A DNA stretch of 64,000 nucleotides from CAMCYM01 sp964405405 (lineage in GTDB: Bacteria > Bacteroidota > Bacteroidia > Flavobacteriales_D > Sanyastnellaceae). The notes below the pieces were generated by a model. The model did not search any database. It was given only the letters and a program-made list of their open reading frames with translations, and was not told the origin of the DNA. Every line of letters starts with the position of its first letter. The first letter of the stretch is position 1. Shown here in pieces: positions 44,862 to 53,210 of this stretch. Position numbers and translations under genes: made by a program. The stretch spans positions 1 to 64,000 of the forward strand of contig CAYONT010000008.1 in NCBI GenBank assembly GCA_964405405.1, given 5' to 3'.

Positions 44862-45761
44862 ATGGAGATGAACCTCAACCACCATGTGGACCACCGGCCG
44901 GTGCGCCGGGTGCCCGCACGCCGGGTCCTGATGGGAAGCCATTGGCTCGAGCAGCCGCTCCCTGCTCCGGGGTTGGACCGGCTGGGGCCTTTCCTGCTGT
45001 TGCACCATTGGCAGGATGTTCTGCCCGGAGGCCAAACCCAGCACGAAGTAGGGGTAGGGCCGCACCCCCACCGGGGTTTCAGTCCGGTGACGTGCATCTA
45101 CCACGGGTCGATTCGGCACCGGGACAGCACCGGGCAGGACCACATTGTCGAGGCGGGGGGCACCCAGTGGATGGACAGCGGCTCGGGGGTGGTCCACAGC
45201 GAGCGGCCGGACGCGGGTTTGGCCTGGGAAGGCGGATACATCGAGTTCATCCAGTTCTGGGTGAATACCCCCCGGGCCCACAAAATGGAGGCGCCGGCCT
45301 ACCGACCCCTCTCCCGCGAAGCCACGCCCACCTGGACCGAAGGGGGCTGGACGGTGGCCCTGGTGCAGGGAACCTGGGGCGCCCACACCTCCCCCATCCC
45401 AGCCCACCACCCCATGCGGATTGCCAACATGACGGCGTCTGCCGGTGCCCAAATCGACATCCCCATGCACGCCCGGTGGCTGGGAGGGGCCTACGTACTC
45501 GACGGCACGGTGGAAATCGGTGACGCCCGTTTCACCGGCAAGGACCTCGCCGTCATCGACCCCACCCTCGAACCCCGGGACGGGGACGCCCCGCTCCGCC
45601 TGCGCTGCACCGAGGACGCCCGGGTCCTGCTGCTCCTCGGCGCCCCTTTCCAAGAGCCCGTCGTCTCCCACGGCCCCTTCGTGATGACTGAGCCCCACGA
45701 AATCCAGGAAGCCATCCGGGATTTCCAGCTCGGTCGGATGGGAACGCTGCACGAAGGCTAA
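44862..45761 (+). CDS. Pirin family protein
   Basis: A 299-residue bicupin of the pirin family, iron-binding proteins whose members include quercetinases and transcription-linked sensors. The metal-ligand motif PHPHRGFSPVTCIYHGSIRHRDS and the later SGSGVVHSERP match the N-terminal cupin. The C-terminal cupin follows with YVLDGTVEIGD. Start choice: ATG 44862 or 44868; the earlier is used. TATTTTCG lies about 25 bp upstream. It is divergent from the lipoprotein gene. Confidence 0.92.
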   Translation: MEMNLNHHVDHRPVRRVPARRVLMGSHWLEQPLPAPGLDRLGPFLLLHHWQDVLPGGQTQHEVGVGPHPHRGFSPVTCIYHGSIRHRDSTGQDHIVEAGGTQWMDSGSGVVHSERPDAGLAWEGGYIEFIQFWVNTPRAHKMEAPAYRPLSREATPTWTEGGWTVALVQGTWGAHTSPIPAHHPMRIANMTASAGAQIDIPMHARWLGGAYVLDGTVEIGDARFTGKDLAVIDPTLEPRDGDAPLRLRCTEDARVLLLLGAPFQEPVVSHGPFVMTEPHEIQEAIRDFQLGRMGTLHEG

Positions 45762-45814
45762 AGGTTTTTGAGAATCGCTTGTTTTCAGTATATTAGGGCA
45801 AATCTTATTCGTCC

Positions 45815-47977
45815 ATGCTACCTTTTTTTGCGGCCTGCGTACTGTTGGGGTTCTCCGCGCTGACAGCGACCACCAACGCACAGAACGCAGCGGACAACGT
45901 GGCCCACCATTGGAACGAAGAAGTTCTCGAGGCCATTCGGAATGACTTTGCCCGGCCCACGGTGCATGCCCGCAACCTGTTGCACACCAGCATCGCCATG
46001 TATGATGCTTGGGCCGCATACGAAGCACCGGGCGGTGCGCAACCTTTTCTTTTGGGTGCCACCTGGGGCAGTTTCTTCTGTCCTTTCGATGGAGTCACCA
46101 TCCCGAGCGACCCCGCCGCCCTCAAGACAGCGCGGGAAACCGCCATGTCCTATGCGGTCTACCGCATCATTCGACACCGGTATGTTGCATCGCCTGACGT
46201 CGATGAGACCTTCTACAACATCGACTCCCGGATGGCGGCCATGGGGCTGGACCCCAACATCACCACCACGGATTATGTGAACCACGGTCCCGCGGCGCTC
46301 GGAAACTACATCGCCCAGCAGATCATCGCCTTCGGGATGCAGGACGGAGCGAACGAACAAGGGGGCTACGCTTCCAGCTGTTACCAGCCCTTGAACCCCA
46401 ATCTTCAGCCCGAATTGCCCGGCAACCCCAACATGGTGGACCCGGACCACTGGCAACGCATTCAATTGACCTTGTTCATCGATCAGAGCGGCAATCCCAC
46501 CACCACGGTGCCCAGCTTCCTTGGGGCAGAATGGGGGGAGGTACAGCCTTTCGCAATGGAAGCGGATTGGGCAGAGGACCTGAACAGGGACGGTTGTCCT
46601 TACCGGGTTTGGCTCAACCCAGGCCCCCCCTCTTACATGGGCGAAGGCCCAGGAGAAGGGCTGGCAGACTTGTACAAATGGAACCACGTGTTGGTCTCCA
46701 TTTGGCAGTCCCACCACGATCCTTCGGATGGTGTCATGTGGGACATCAGTCCCGGTGGCCGAGGGGGATCCGCGGACATGGCGATTCCTTCTGATTTGCA
46801 GAACCTGTTCACGTACTATGACCTCTTTGGTGGAGGAAGTGCCCCCTCGCCCCACACCGTCAACCCCTTCACGGGACTTCCCTATGAACCGGAATGGGTT
46901 CCCCGAGGCGACTTTGCCCGATGCGTGGCCGAATATTGGGCAGATGGTCCCGATTCCGAGACCCCTCCCGGGCATTGGTTTTCCATCTTCAACGATGTGC
47001 TCGCCGTCGACAATTTCGAATGCCGTTGGCGGGGTCAGGGGCCCGAAATCGACCCCTTGGAATTCACAGTCAAGGCATACCTTGCCCTGGGCGGCGCCAT
47101 GCACGACGCAGCTGTGGCCACATGGAGTGTGAAGGGTTATTACGACACTTCCCGGCCCGTTTCTGCCATCCGGTACATGGCCGAGCGGGGGCAATCTTCA
47201 GACCCAACCCTCCCCCACTACCATCCAGAAGGTCTCCCGCTGATTCCTGGGTATGTGGAATTGGTTACGGATGAGGACCCATTGGCAGGTCCCAACGGCG
47301 AGAACATCGGTGAAGTCAAGTTATACACGTGGCGAGGGCCGGACTATATCGAGATTCCCCTCATCGACGAGGCTGGCGTGGGATGGATTCTGGCAAAAAA
47401 CTGGTGGCCCTATCAGCGACCTACCTTTGTTTCCCCCCCCTTTGCGGGCTATGTGAGCGGCCACTCCACCTACTCACGTGCCGCCGCCGAGGTGCTCACC
47501 ATCCTTACAGGCAGTGCCTACTTCCCCGGTGGATTGTTTACCAAACCCGTGACACAGAACCAGTTCCTGGTGTTTGAAGATGGCCCCTCTGTCAGTTTTG
47601 AACTGCAGTGGGCTACCTACTACGATGCGGCCAACCAAAGTGCACTCTCCCGGATTTGGGGGGGCATCCATCCGCCCATGGACGACGGCCGGGGCCGGGC
47701 CATTGGACAACAGGTTGCCATCCAAGCCTTCCACTGCGCTGAAGCCCGTGCCTTCCCCGAATGGGCCATGGCCTGTGGTGGAGAAGGGTTCTTGCCCAGC
47801 GGAGTTTGCCCCTGCGATTTCGACAACGACGCCGCCGTGGCCATCGGAGACCTCTTGCTTTTCCTCGGTGCCTATGGGGCTTATTGGACGGGGCCTTACG
47901 ACTTGGATGGTGGCGGGTTCATCGGCTCCGGTGACCTCCTCATCTTCCTGACCGATTTCGGATCCGCCTGCCCTTGA
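45815..47977 (+). CDS. Vanadium-dependent haloperoxidase-like (PAP2) secreted protein with dockerin-like tail
   Basis: A 720-residue secreted protein. The signal peptide (MLPFFAACVLLGFSALTATTNAQ) precedes a helical domain of the vanadium haloperoxidase/PAP2 superfamily: HHWNEEVLEAIRND, GYYDTSRPVSAIRY, the SGH motif GYVSGHSTYSRAAAEVL, and SRIWGGIHPPMDDGRG. These hold residues known to bind vanadate or phosphate. The last 60 residues have two EF-hand/dockerin-like units (FDNDAAVAIGDLLLFLGAYG and DLDGGGFIGSGDLLIFLTDFG) ending GSACP, similar to the tail of the protein at 17021. Whether it halogenates or acts as a phosphatase is not clear from sequence. Confidence 0.85.
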   Translation: MLPFFAACVLLGFSALTATTNAQNAADNVAHHWNEEVLEAIRNDFARPTVHARNLLHTSIAMYDAWAAYEAPGGAQPFLLGATWGSFFCPFDGVTIPSDPAALKTARETAMSYAVYRIIRHRYVASPDVDETFYNIDSRMAAMGLDPNITTTDYVNHGPAALGNYIAQQIIAFGMQDGANEQGGYASSCYQPLNPNLQPELPGNPNMVDPDHWQRIQLTLFIDQSGNPTTTVPSFLGAEWGEVQPFAMEADWAEDLNRDGCPYRVWLNPGPPSYMGEGPGEGLADLYKWNHVLVSIWQSHHDPSDGVMWDISPGGRGGSADMAIPSDLQNLFTYYDLFGGGSAPSPHTVNPFTGLPYEPEWVPRGDFARCVAEYWADGPDSETPPGHWFSIFNDVLAVDNFECRWRGQGPEIDPLEFTVKAYLALGGAMHDAAVATWSVKGYYDTSRPVSAIRYMAERGQSSDPTLPHYHPEGLPLIPGYVELVTDEDPLAGPNGENIGEVKLYTWRGPDYIEIPLIDEAGVGWILAKNWWPYQRPTFVSPPFAGYVSGHSTYSRAAAEVLTILTGSAYFPGGLFTKPVTQNQFLVFEDGPSVSFELQWATYYDAANQSALSRIWGGIHPPMDDGRGRAIGQQVAIQAFHCAEARAFPEWAMACGGEGFLPSGVCPCDFDNDAAVAIGDLLLFLGAYGAYWTGPYDLDGGGFIGSGDLLIFLTDFGSACP

Positions 47978-48027
47978 TGTCTCTGCAGCGGCCGCAGGAT
48001 GCCCATCGGTGAAATGAGCTCGACACC

Positions 48028-48384
48028 TCAGTCCCGCTTCTCAAGCCGTTCCCGGAGGTAGGCCAATTCCATCTTCAGCCGGCGCACATCTTCTTCCCAG
48101 GCCGCCCAAGGAGCCCCTGTTTCTCCCGGACGATCGTGTCCATTGGCTGACGTGGATTGGGAACCAGGCAGCATGGAAGCTTCCAATGCAGGATCAAAAA
48201 GCTGCGCAACGGGAACCTCCAAAATGGCGGCGATTTGCCCCAATTTCGTCAGAGTCCAATCCACCTCACCACGTTCCAGTTTGCTGTAACCACTGAGACT
48301 CATGCCCATTTCGTGGGCGACCCATTCGCGGGACAAATCCTTCAACTCCCGTATTTTCCGGATGTTGTCCAACACGTGCCTCAT
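48028..48384 (-). CDS. XRE-family transcriptional regulator
   Basis: A 118-residue DNA-binding protein. The N-terminal helix-turn-helix (HVLDNIRKIRELKDLSREWVAHEMGMSLSGYSKLERGEVDW) is of the Cro/C1 type, about residues 4-60. The rest is a linker and a coiled-coil helix (EEDVRRLKMELAYLRERLE) that may dimerise. The ATG at 48384 is preferred over earlier in-frame codons. A palindrome GGAATAA-TTATTCC lies 17 bp upstream of the start and may be its own operator. It faces an AT-rich region of about 400 bp. Confidence 0.88.
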   Translation of the reverse strand: MRHVLDNIRKIRELKDLSREWVAHEMGMSLSGYSKLERGEVDWTLTKLGQIAAILEVPVAQLFDPALEASMLPGSQSTSANGHDRPGETGAPWAAWEEDVRRLKMELAYLRERLEKRD

Positions 48385-48400
48385 GGTCCTGCCTTTTTCC

Positions 48401-48419
48401 GGAATAATGTTTTTATTCC
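48401..48419. promoter_or_regulatory. Candidate operator palindrome
   Basis: GGAATAA (48401-48407) and TTATTCC (48413-48419) are a perfect 7-bp inverted repeat around TGTTT, 17 bp upstream of the XRE-regulator start. The related words ATTATTC (48472-48478) and GAATAAT (48489-48495) lie further up. It may bind the regulator and autoregulate it. Confidence 0.4.
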
Positions 48420-48645
48420 ACGCCAACAAAGCGCGGCATCCTCTCACAAAAACGTTCCGAAAGTAAACATAATTATTCTTGTATCACCGAATAATTTTTC
48501 ACAAATAACCAACGTTTTGACCTAATTCATTTGATGTCCTGTGCAGGTTAATATTGTCCTTTATCCGGATAAATTACACCTTCATTCGCCCATTATGAGC
48601 AGAATATAATTTGTAGATTTCGTTGAGTCAGTAGACGACCCTCTC

Positions 48646-48717
48646 ATGCCTTTTTGCTACATTTCCATAGACACGACGACAGAAAGGACCCCGGGCGACC
48701 GGGGTTTTTTTATGTGA
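48646..48717 (+). other. Candidate leader peptide (Ile/Thr-rich) with attenuator-like terminator
   Basis: A 23-codon frame, MPFCYISIDTTTERTPGDRG followed by FFM, has Ile and Thr codons clustered just before an intrinsic terminator (48688-48711). This is the layout of amino-acid attenuators, in particular threonine/isoleucine type. No biosynthetic gene lies downstream on this strand (the next plus-strand gene is era at 49043, with tRNA-fMet antisense between), so it may be an orphan or a small RNA. Assignment is tentative. Confidence 0.35.
48688..48711 (+). terminator. Intrinsic terminator
   Basis: ACCCCGG-GCGA-CCGGGGT forms a strong stem-loop followed by seven T (48705-48711). It implies plus-strand transcription through this region. 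Confidence 0.85.
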
Positions 48718-48757
48718 GCACAGAGGGAATGAAATGGGACCGGGGGCCAAGCCCAAG

Positions 48758-48790
48758 AAAAAAAGGCTCCGAAATTCGGAGCCTTTTTTT
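48758..48790. terminator. Bidirectional terminator of tRNA-fMet
   Basis: GGCTCCGAA (48765-48773) and TTCGGAGCC (48775-48783) form a 9-bp stem. Seven A precede it and seven T follow it, so it can stop transcription in both directions. It lies just past the 3' end of the minus-strand tRNA. Confidence 0.9.
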
Positions 48791-48793
48791 GTG

Positions 48794-48866
<73 letters not shown>

Positions 48867-48893
48867 ATGTGTTGTCCCCCTTTCGAGGGACGG

Positions 48894-48901
48894 CAAAGAT
48901 A
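48894..48901 (-). promoter_or_regulatory. -7 promoter box (TATCTTTG) for tRNA-fMet
   Basis: On the minus strand TATCTTTG lies 28 bp upstream of the mature tRNA 5' end, a perfect TAnnTTTG match. Confidence 0.65.
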
Positions 48902-49006
48902 GGCACAAGTTCATACTTCGGTGGTGTGCTGGTGTAAAAAAAATGCAAATGCCCGCCCCGCTCGGAGATTTCCCCAGCCGGCCGTCCATCCGGCTCGGTA
49001 GGTGGT

Positions 49007-49014
49007 TACCTTTG
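49007..49014 (+). promoter_or_regulatory. -7 promoter box (TACCTTTG) for era
   Basis: TACCTTTG matches TAnnTTTG and lies 28 bp upstream of the era start codon, giving a short ordinary leader. Confidence 0.55.
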
Positions 49015-49042
49015 ATTTTCATCCCCATCTTGGCCCTATCCC

Positions 49043-50002
49043 ATGAAACCCATTGAATACGAGGAAGAAGATCGGTCCGAGCCTTTGAAGCGGCTCGAAG
49101 GCCCCTTGCTCGAAGCCCCTGCCCAGCACCGGGCGGGATTTGTGAACATCGTGGGATCCCCCAATGTGGGCAAGAGCACCCTCATGAACCGGTTGGTGGG
49201 TACGCGGCTGAGCATCACCAACAAAAAAGCCCAGACCACGCGCCACCGGATCATGGGCATCGTGAATGATCCCGACTGGCAAATCGTCTACAGCGATACC
49301 CCCGGGGTACTGGATCCCGCCTACAAGCTGCAAGAAGGGATGATGAAATTCGTTGCTACCGCCCTGCAAGATGCGGATGTTTTGCTGCTGATGACCGACG
49401 TTTTTGAAGACGGCATGGCCCACCCGCAGACCTTGGACAAGATTGCTGCCATGGAGGTACCGACGTTTGTCCTGGTGAATAAAATTGATTTGGCAGACCA
49501 AACCCGCGCCATGCAACGCGTGGAACATTGGCAGCAGCGCATCCCGCGTGCCAATGTGGCCCCTATCAGTGCCCTCCACGGTTTCAACCTCGAGTGGCTG
49601 TTGGACGAAATCGTCGCCCAGCTCCCGCCCTCGCCTCCTTACTTCCCAAAAGATGAACTCACGGATCGGCCCATGCGCTTCTTCGTGGCTGAAATCATCC
49701 GTGAGAAAATCCTCACGCACTACAAGCAGGAGATTCCCTATGCTTGCGAGGTTGTGGTCGATGCGTACAAGGATGAGGGATCCCTGGTCAAAATCCACGC
49801 GGAAATTCGGGTGGCACGGGAGACCCAGAAGCAGATTGTCATCGGCGCCCGGGGAAACATGATCAAGCGGGTCGGCATCGATGCCCGCCGGGAAATCGAG
49901 GCATTGTTGGGAAAGAAGGTGTTCCTGGAATTGTTCGTAAAGGTCGACACCGACTGGCGGGACGACGAGCAAAAGCTCAGGCGGTTCGGTTACTTGGATT
50001 GA
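49043..50002 (+). CDS. era: GTPase Era
   Basis: Era is an essential GTPase that helps mature 16S rRNA and assemble the 30S subunit. The 319-residue product has G1 GSPNVGKST (38-46), the switch region KKAQTTRHRIMG, DTPG, NKID and the C-terminal KH domain (IHAEIRVARETQKQIVIGARGNMIKRVG). An N-terminal extension of about 30 residues (EYEEEDRSEPLKRLEGP) precedes the G domain. It is followed 9 bp later by ispE. Confidence 0.96.
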   Translation: MKPIEYEEEDRSEPLKRLEGPLLEAPAQHRAGFVNIVGSPNVGKSTLMNRLVGTRLSITNKKAQTTRHRIMGIVNDPDWQIVYSDTPGVLDPAYKLQEGMMKFVATALQDADVLLLMTDVFEDGMAHPQTLDKIAAMEVPTFVLVNKIDLADQTRAMQRVEHWQQRIPRANVAPISALHGFNLEWLLDEIVAQLPPSPPYFPKDELTDRPMRFFVAEIIREKILTHYKQEIPYACEVVVDAYKDEGSLVKIHAEIRVARETQKQIVIGARGNMIKRVGIDARREIEALLGKKVFLELFVKVDTDWRDDEQKLRRFGYLD

Positions 50003-50011
50003 TTGCGGGAC

Positions 50012-50854
50012 ATGGGGAGGGTGTATTTCGTTCCGTGCAAGTTGAACCTGGGGCTTTTCGTCACGGGAAAGCGTCCGGACGGATTCCACAACCTCGAAAG
50101 CGTGTTCTTGCCCTTGGATTGGTGCGATGTCATGGAGGTCCGGGAATTGCCGGGCGCGCCGCGGTTGGAGCTTCGGACAAGTGGGCTGCCGATCCCTGGT
50201 GAACCGGCGTCGAATCTCCTGCACCGGGCGTATGCCGCGGTGGCACGGGAGGCCCCTGTGCCCGCCTTAGCGGTGCACCTTCGCAAGGTGGTGCCGATGG
50301 GTGCCGGTTTGGGGGGAGGGAGCGCCGATGGGGCTTGGATGCTCCGGGTGTTGCGGGAGGCGTGCCCCTCGGCCGAAGTCGCCTGGTCGAAGCTGGCTGC
50401 ACAGCTGGGTTCCGACTGTCCCTTCTTCCTGGAGGACGGGCCGGCCTTCGTTTGGGGACGCGGCGAGCGGGTGGAACGGTGGAGTGAGGGGGTGCCGGTA
50501 TGGGCGGGTTGGCACGTGGTGGTGCTGCATCCCGGCATCCACGTGGGGACCCGAGCGGCCTTTGCCGGCATCACGCCGCGGCCGGCCCCCTTCGACCTGC
50601 GGACCCTTCCGGGGCGCCCTGTGGAGGATTGGGGCGGACTCGTGGGGAATGACTTCGAGCCGGGGATGGTGCAGTCGCACCCGGAGATCGGGCGGGCCTT
50701 GGCCACCCTCCGCGAAGCCGGGGCCACTTATGTCCAAATGACCGGAACCGGGTCCGCCGTATTCGGGTTGTTCCCCCCTGAGACCCCTGAGTCCACCCTG
50801 CAGTCCCTCGTGGACGGTGCCCCACTGGGACACTTCAGCACGCTGCCGCGTTGA
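50012..50854 (+). CDS. ispE: 4-diphosphocytidyl-2-C-methyl-D-erythritol kinase
   Basis: IspE phosphorylates CDP-methylerythritol in the non-mevalonate isoprenoid pathway. The 280-residue GHMP kinase begins GRVYFVPCKLNLGLFVTGKRPDGFHNLESVF, has the ATP loop VPMGAGLGGGSADG (about 93-106) and the C-terminal motif YVQMTGTGSAVFGLF. The ATG at 50012 is used rather than the TTG at 50003. It probably forms an operon with era. Confidence 0.95.
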   Translation: MGRVYFVPCKLNLGLFVTGKRPDGFHNLESVFLPLDWCDVMEVRELPGAPRLELRTSGLPIPGEPASNLLHRAYAAVAREAPVPALAVHLRKVVPMGAGLGGGSADGAWMLRVLREACPSAEVAWSKLAAQLGSDCPFFLEDGPAFVWGRGERVERWSEGVPVWAGWHVVVLHPGIHVGTRAAFAGITPRPAPFDLRTLPGRPVEDWGGLVGNDFEPGMVQSHPEIGRALATLREAGATYVQMTGTGSAVFGLFPPETPESTLQSLVDGAPLGHFSTLPR

Positions 50855-50868
50855 GGCCGCGCTCAGAC

Positions 50869-51321
50869 TTACCGCTTCGTGATGACGTACTGAAACGGCC
50901 GCCAAGGCTGGGCCGGTTGCACCGACGGGATGATCCGCAGGTGGTACTTGCCCGCCGGAAACGGCGTCATGTCAATCAGGTTGGCGCCCGCCAAAATGGA
51001 GCTGTGGGTACAAACCTTTCCTTGTGGGTCCCACATTTGGTATTGCAATTCCGACATGTCCTTTACCCCCTGCACGTCGAGGATGAGCACTTGGTCGGTG
51101 GTGTCAGAGGCCAAACCAAACACATACCCCGATGCCGGCGAGGGCACCCCGATGTCCATGATTTTGAACCGACTCTCGAGGGTGTCTGGTGCCGATGTGG
51201 ACGCGGGAGGTGTGGACAGGGTTTGGCCTGACACGGGGCCCGCGAGCAGCAACAGGAACAAGGAACCGCTCAGGAACCCAGCCCTCAGGCCCACCGATGC
51301 AAGGAGATTTTTCGTCTGCAT
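50869..51321 (-). CDS. Hypothetical secreted protein
   Basis: A 150-residue protein with a signal peptide (MQTKNLLASVGLRAGFLSGSLFLLLLAGPVSGQ) and a small beta-rich domain (FKIMDIGVPSPASGYVFGLASD, QVLILDVQGVKDMSELQYQMWDPQG, PFPAGKYHLRIIPS). The last part resembles a type IX-tail-like strand pattern (AGKYHLRI), but it is not a clear sorting domain. Family unknown. It is convergent with ispE, and RTTTGGCCT/AGGCCAAAY words occur twice inside it (51108, 51222). Confidence 0.7.
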   Translation of the reverse strand: MQTKNLLASVGLRAGFLSGSLFLLLLAGPVSGQTLSTPPASTSAPDTLESRFKIMDIGVPSPASGYVFGLASDTTDQVLILDVQGVKDMSELQYQMWDPQGKVCTHSSILAGANLIDMTPFPAGKYHLRIIPSVQPAQPWRPFQYVITKR

Positions 51322-51380
51322 GGAATGCAATTTTATCGGCTTCTACGCCCCAATTTACGAAATCGTTGCATGCGGTCCGC

Positions 51381-51422
51381 CTGCGGCCGACTGCGAACTG
51401 ACTGCGGCCGACTGCGAACTGC
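51381..51422. repeat. Two 21-bp tandem repeats
   Basis: CTGCGGCCGACTGCGAACTG followed by one more base occurs at 51381-51401 and again at 51402-51422, with only the last base differing. It fills the gap between two minus-strand genes. Confidence 0.85.
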
Positions 51423-51437
51423 TTGTGCGCAGCCGAA

Positions 51438-53171
51438 TCACCAGGTCAGCATCAGCTCGTCGGTGAAGGGTCCCGGGTTGGAACGGATCCGGGACCAGGT
51501 TCCCCGGGCCGTGCGCTCCCCGGACTTTGCCTCCAGGTGGTAGACCACATTGTCCGCCAACCGGAACGTCACCTGTCCCTGGCGATCGCAGGTCGCTTCC
51601 GCCAGGACGCTGCCGCCTTGGTCCGCGTCCATCACCCGCACCACGCAGCCTGCGGGCGACTTGGCACCCGGCGGGGCCGGCACCCGAACGGTCACCACCC
51701 CGGCCTGCACGGCCGTAGCCCGGTCGCCCAAACGGGGGTGCTCAGACACATCCACCCGGTACAGGTCGCGCTCGCCCAACCCTTCAAAGCGCTCCGCAGC
51801 CAGGAGCAGGCTGTTGCCGTCTGCCGACAGGGAAAGTGTGGATTCCTCCCGCGGTCCGTTGATGCCCAGACCCAGGTTCACCGGCACCGACCAGCCTCCA
51901 TCCACCCACTCCGCCCGGTACAGGTCGTAATCCCCGAACCCCGCATGCCCGTTGGAGGCGAACAGGATAACCCGTCCGTCACCCAGCGCCTGCACGAACT
52001 TCTCGTCCAGCTCCGTGTTCACTGGGGCCCCCACGGGCTCGGGTTGCGACCATCCCCCGGAACGCATCTCCGAGAAGTATAGGTCGCCGTAGCCGAGCCC
52101 GGTGGGGCGCTCCGATACGAAGAACATCTTCGAACCGTCGGGCGAAATGGACGTGGAGCCTTCGAAGTAACTGGAGTTGATGGGCTTGGGCAGCTTCACC
52201 GCATCGCCCCAGGTGCCGTCGTCTTGGCGCGTGCTGACACAGATGTCCCCGGCCAGCGCCTCGTTGTTTCGGTACACCAGCAAGGATTTTCCGGAAGCAG
52301 GCCAAGCCAGCAAATCATCGTACCCCGCCGTATTCACCGCGCCGGGCATGAGCACCGCACGTCCCCAACGGCCGCCCCCTGCCCCATCAGCCACCCATTC
52401 GGTCACGTAGATGTCCGAGAAGAACCGGTGGTCGCCCTCTGTGTCGATGGCGCTGTTGAGCCCCCCGTCGCGCCGCGAGGTGAACCCGATGGAACGCCCG
52501 TCAGGCGACCAGTGCGGACCGTACTCGTCGAATCGGGAATTCACCTCCAGCCCCAGATCCTCCCACGTCCACTGCGGCGTCCCGGCCTCCCGCGCGGCCC
52601 ACGCACGCCGACACTCCAAAATCCACCGCTCGACCTCCGCCCGCTCCTCCCCTTTCGGGTTGTCAAATGCCAAGTGAAGCTGAAAGACATCGATGGCTGC
52701 TTCGTATTGGGCGAGGCGGTGCTGGATTTGGCCTTGAAATCGGCGCTCGCTCTCTGCCAGCAACGGATCGGCGCGCTGCACGCGGTTCAGGTATTCCCAG
52801 GCCAAATCCTCCCGCCGCAACCCAAAATGGCAGCGCGCCATCCAGAGCAAGATGCGCGGATCCTCCGGCAATTCCTCCAAGAGGGCGCGGTAATCGGTCA
52901 GGGCGCCGCGGAGGTTCTGAATGTTGTACTTGTGCCGGGCTTCGGTCAGGCGGTAGGCGTACTTCACGGGCAGTCCTTCGGTGCCGGTGGTGTCGGTCTG
53001 CGCCTGGAGGGTCCCCGCTCCGGGGGTCCAGCAGGCGGCGCCCAGGGCGAGGCCCACGGCCAGCCGGCGGCCCGATGCGGAAAGGCTGGAGATGCCGATT
53101 CCGGTTCCAAAAAGCAAGGTGGCGCCACGCTGCTCGTGGCGGTGTGAGAACGGGGTTCGATGGGAGCGCAT
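51438..53171 (-). CDS. TPR and PD40 beta-propeller protein
   Basis: A 577-residue secreted or periplasmic protein. After an N-terminal hydrophobic stretch (about 30-55) comes a TPR-type helical region (ALTDYRALLEELPEDPRILLWMARCHFGLRREDLAWEYL), then WD40-like PD40 repeats (HWSPDGRSIGFTSRRDGG, SISPDGSKMFFVSERPTGLGYGDLYFSEM, LSLSADGNSLLLAAERFEGLGERDLYRVD), and a C-terminal beta domain (GCVVRVMDADQGGSVLAEATC). The layout resembles the N-terminal half of type IX secretion protein PorE and other OmpA-linked PD40 proteins, but no OmpA domain follows. Function unknown. It is divergent from murQ. Confidence 0.82.
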   Translation of the reverse strand: MRSHRTPFSHRHEQRGATLLFGTGIGISSLSASGRRLAVGLALGAACWTPGAGTLQAQTDTTGTEGLPVKYAYRLTEARHKYNIQNLRGALTDYRALLEELPEDPRILLWMARCHFGLRREDLAWEYLNRVQRADPLLAESERRFQGQIQHRLAQYEAAIDVFQLHLAFDNPKGEERAEVERWILECRRAWAAREAGTPQWTWEDLGLEVNSRFDEYGPHWSPDGRSIGFTSRRDGGLNSAIDTEGDHRFFSDIYVTEWVADGAGGGRWGRAVLMPGAVNTAGYDDLLAWPASGKSLLVYRNNEALAGDICVSTRQDDGTWGDAVKLPKPINSSYFEGSTSISPDGSKMFFVSERPTGLGYGDLYFSEMRSGGWSQPEPVGAPVNTELDEKFVQALGDGRVILFASNGHAGFGDYDLYRAEWVDGGWSVPVNLGLGINGPREESTLSLSADGNSLLLAAERFEGLGERDLYRVDVSEHPRLGDRATAVQAGVVTVRVPAPPGAKSPAGCVVRVMDADQGGSVLAEATCDRQGQVTFRLADNVVYHLEAKSGERTARGTWSRIRSNPGPFTDELMLTW

Positions 53172-53210
53172 GGCGCGAATTTAAGGTCTTCGCGGCAGTA
53201 TCTTCCGGGC

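Larger units (their letters stand above)
48385..48793. other. AT-rich intergenic region (409 bp)
   Basis: This is the longest stretch without an obvious gene. It is much richer in A and T than the rest of the window. It holds the GGAATAA-TTATTCC palindrome, three GAATAAT/ATTATTC words, a leader-like 23-codon reading frame with a terminator (48646-48717), and the bidirectional terminator of tRNA-fMet. Otherwise I see nothing coding. Confidence 0.8.
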
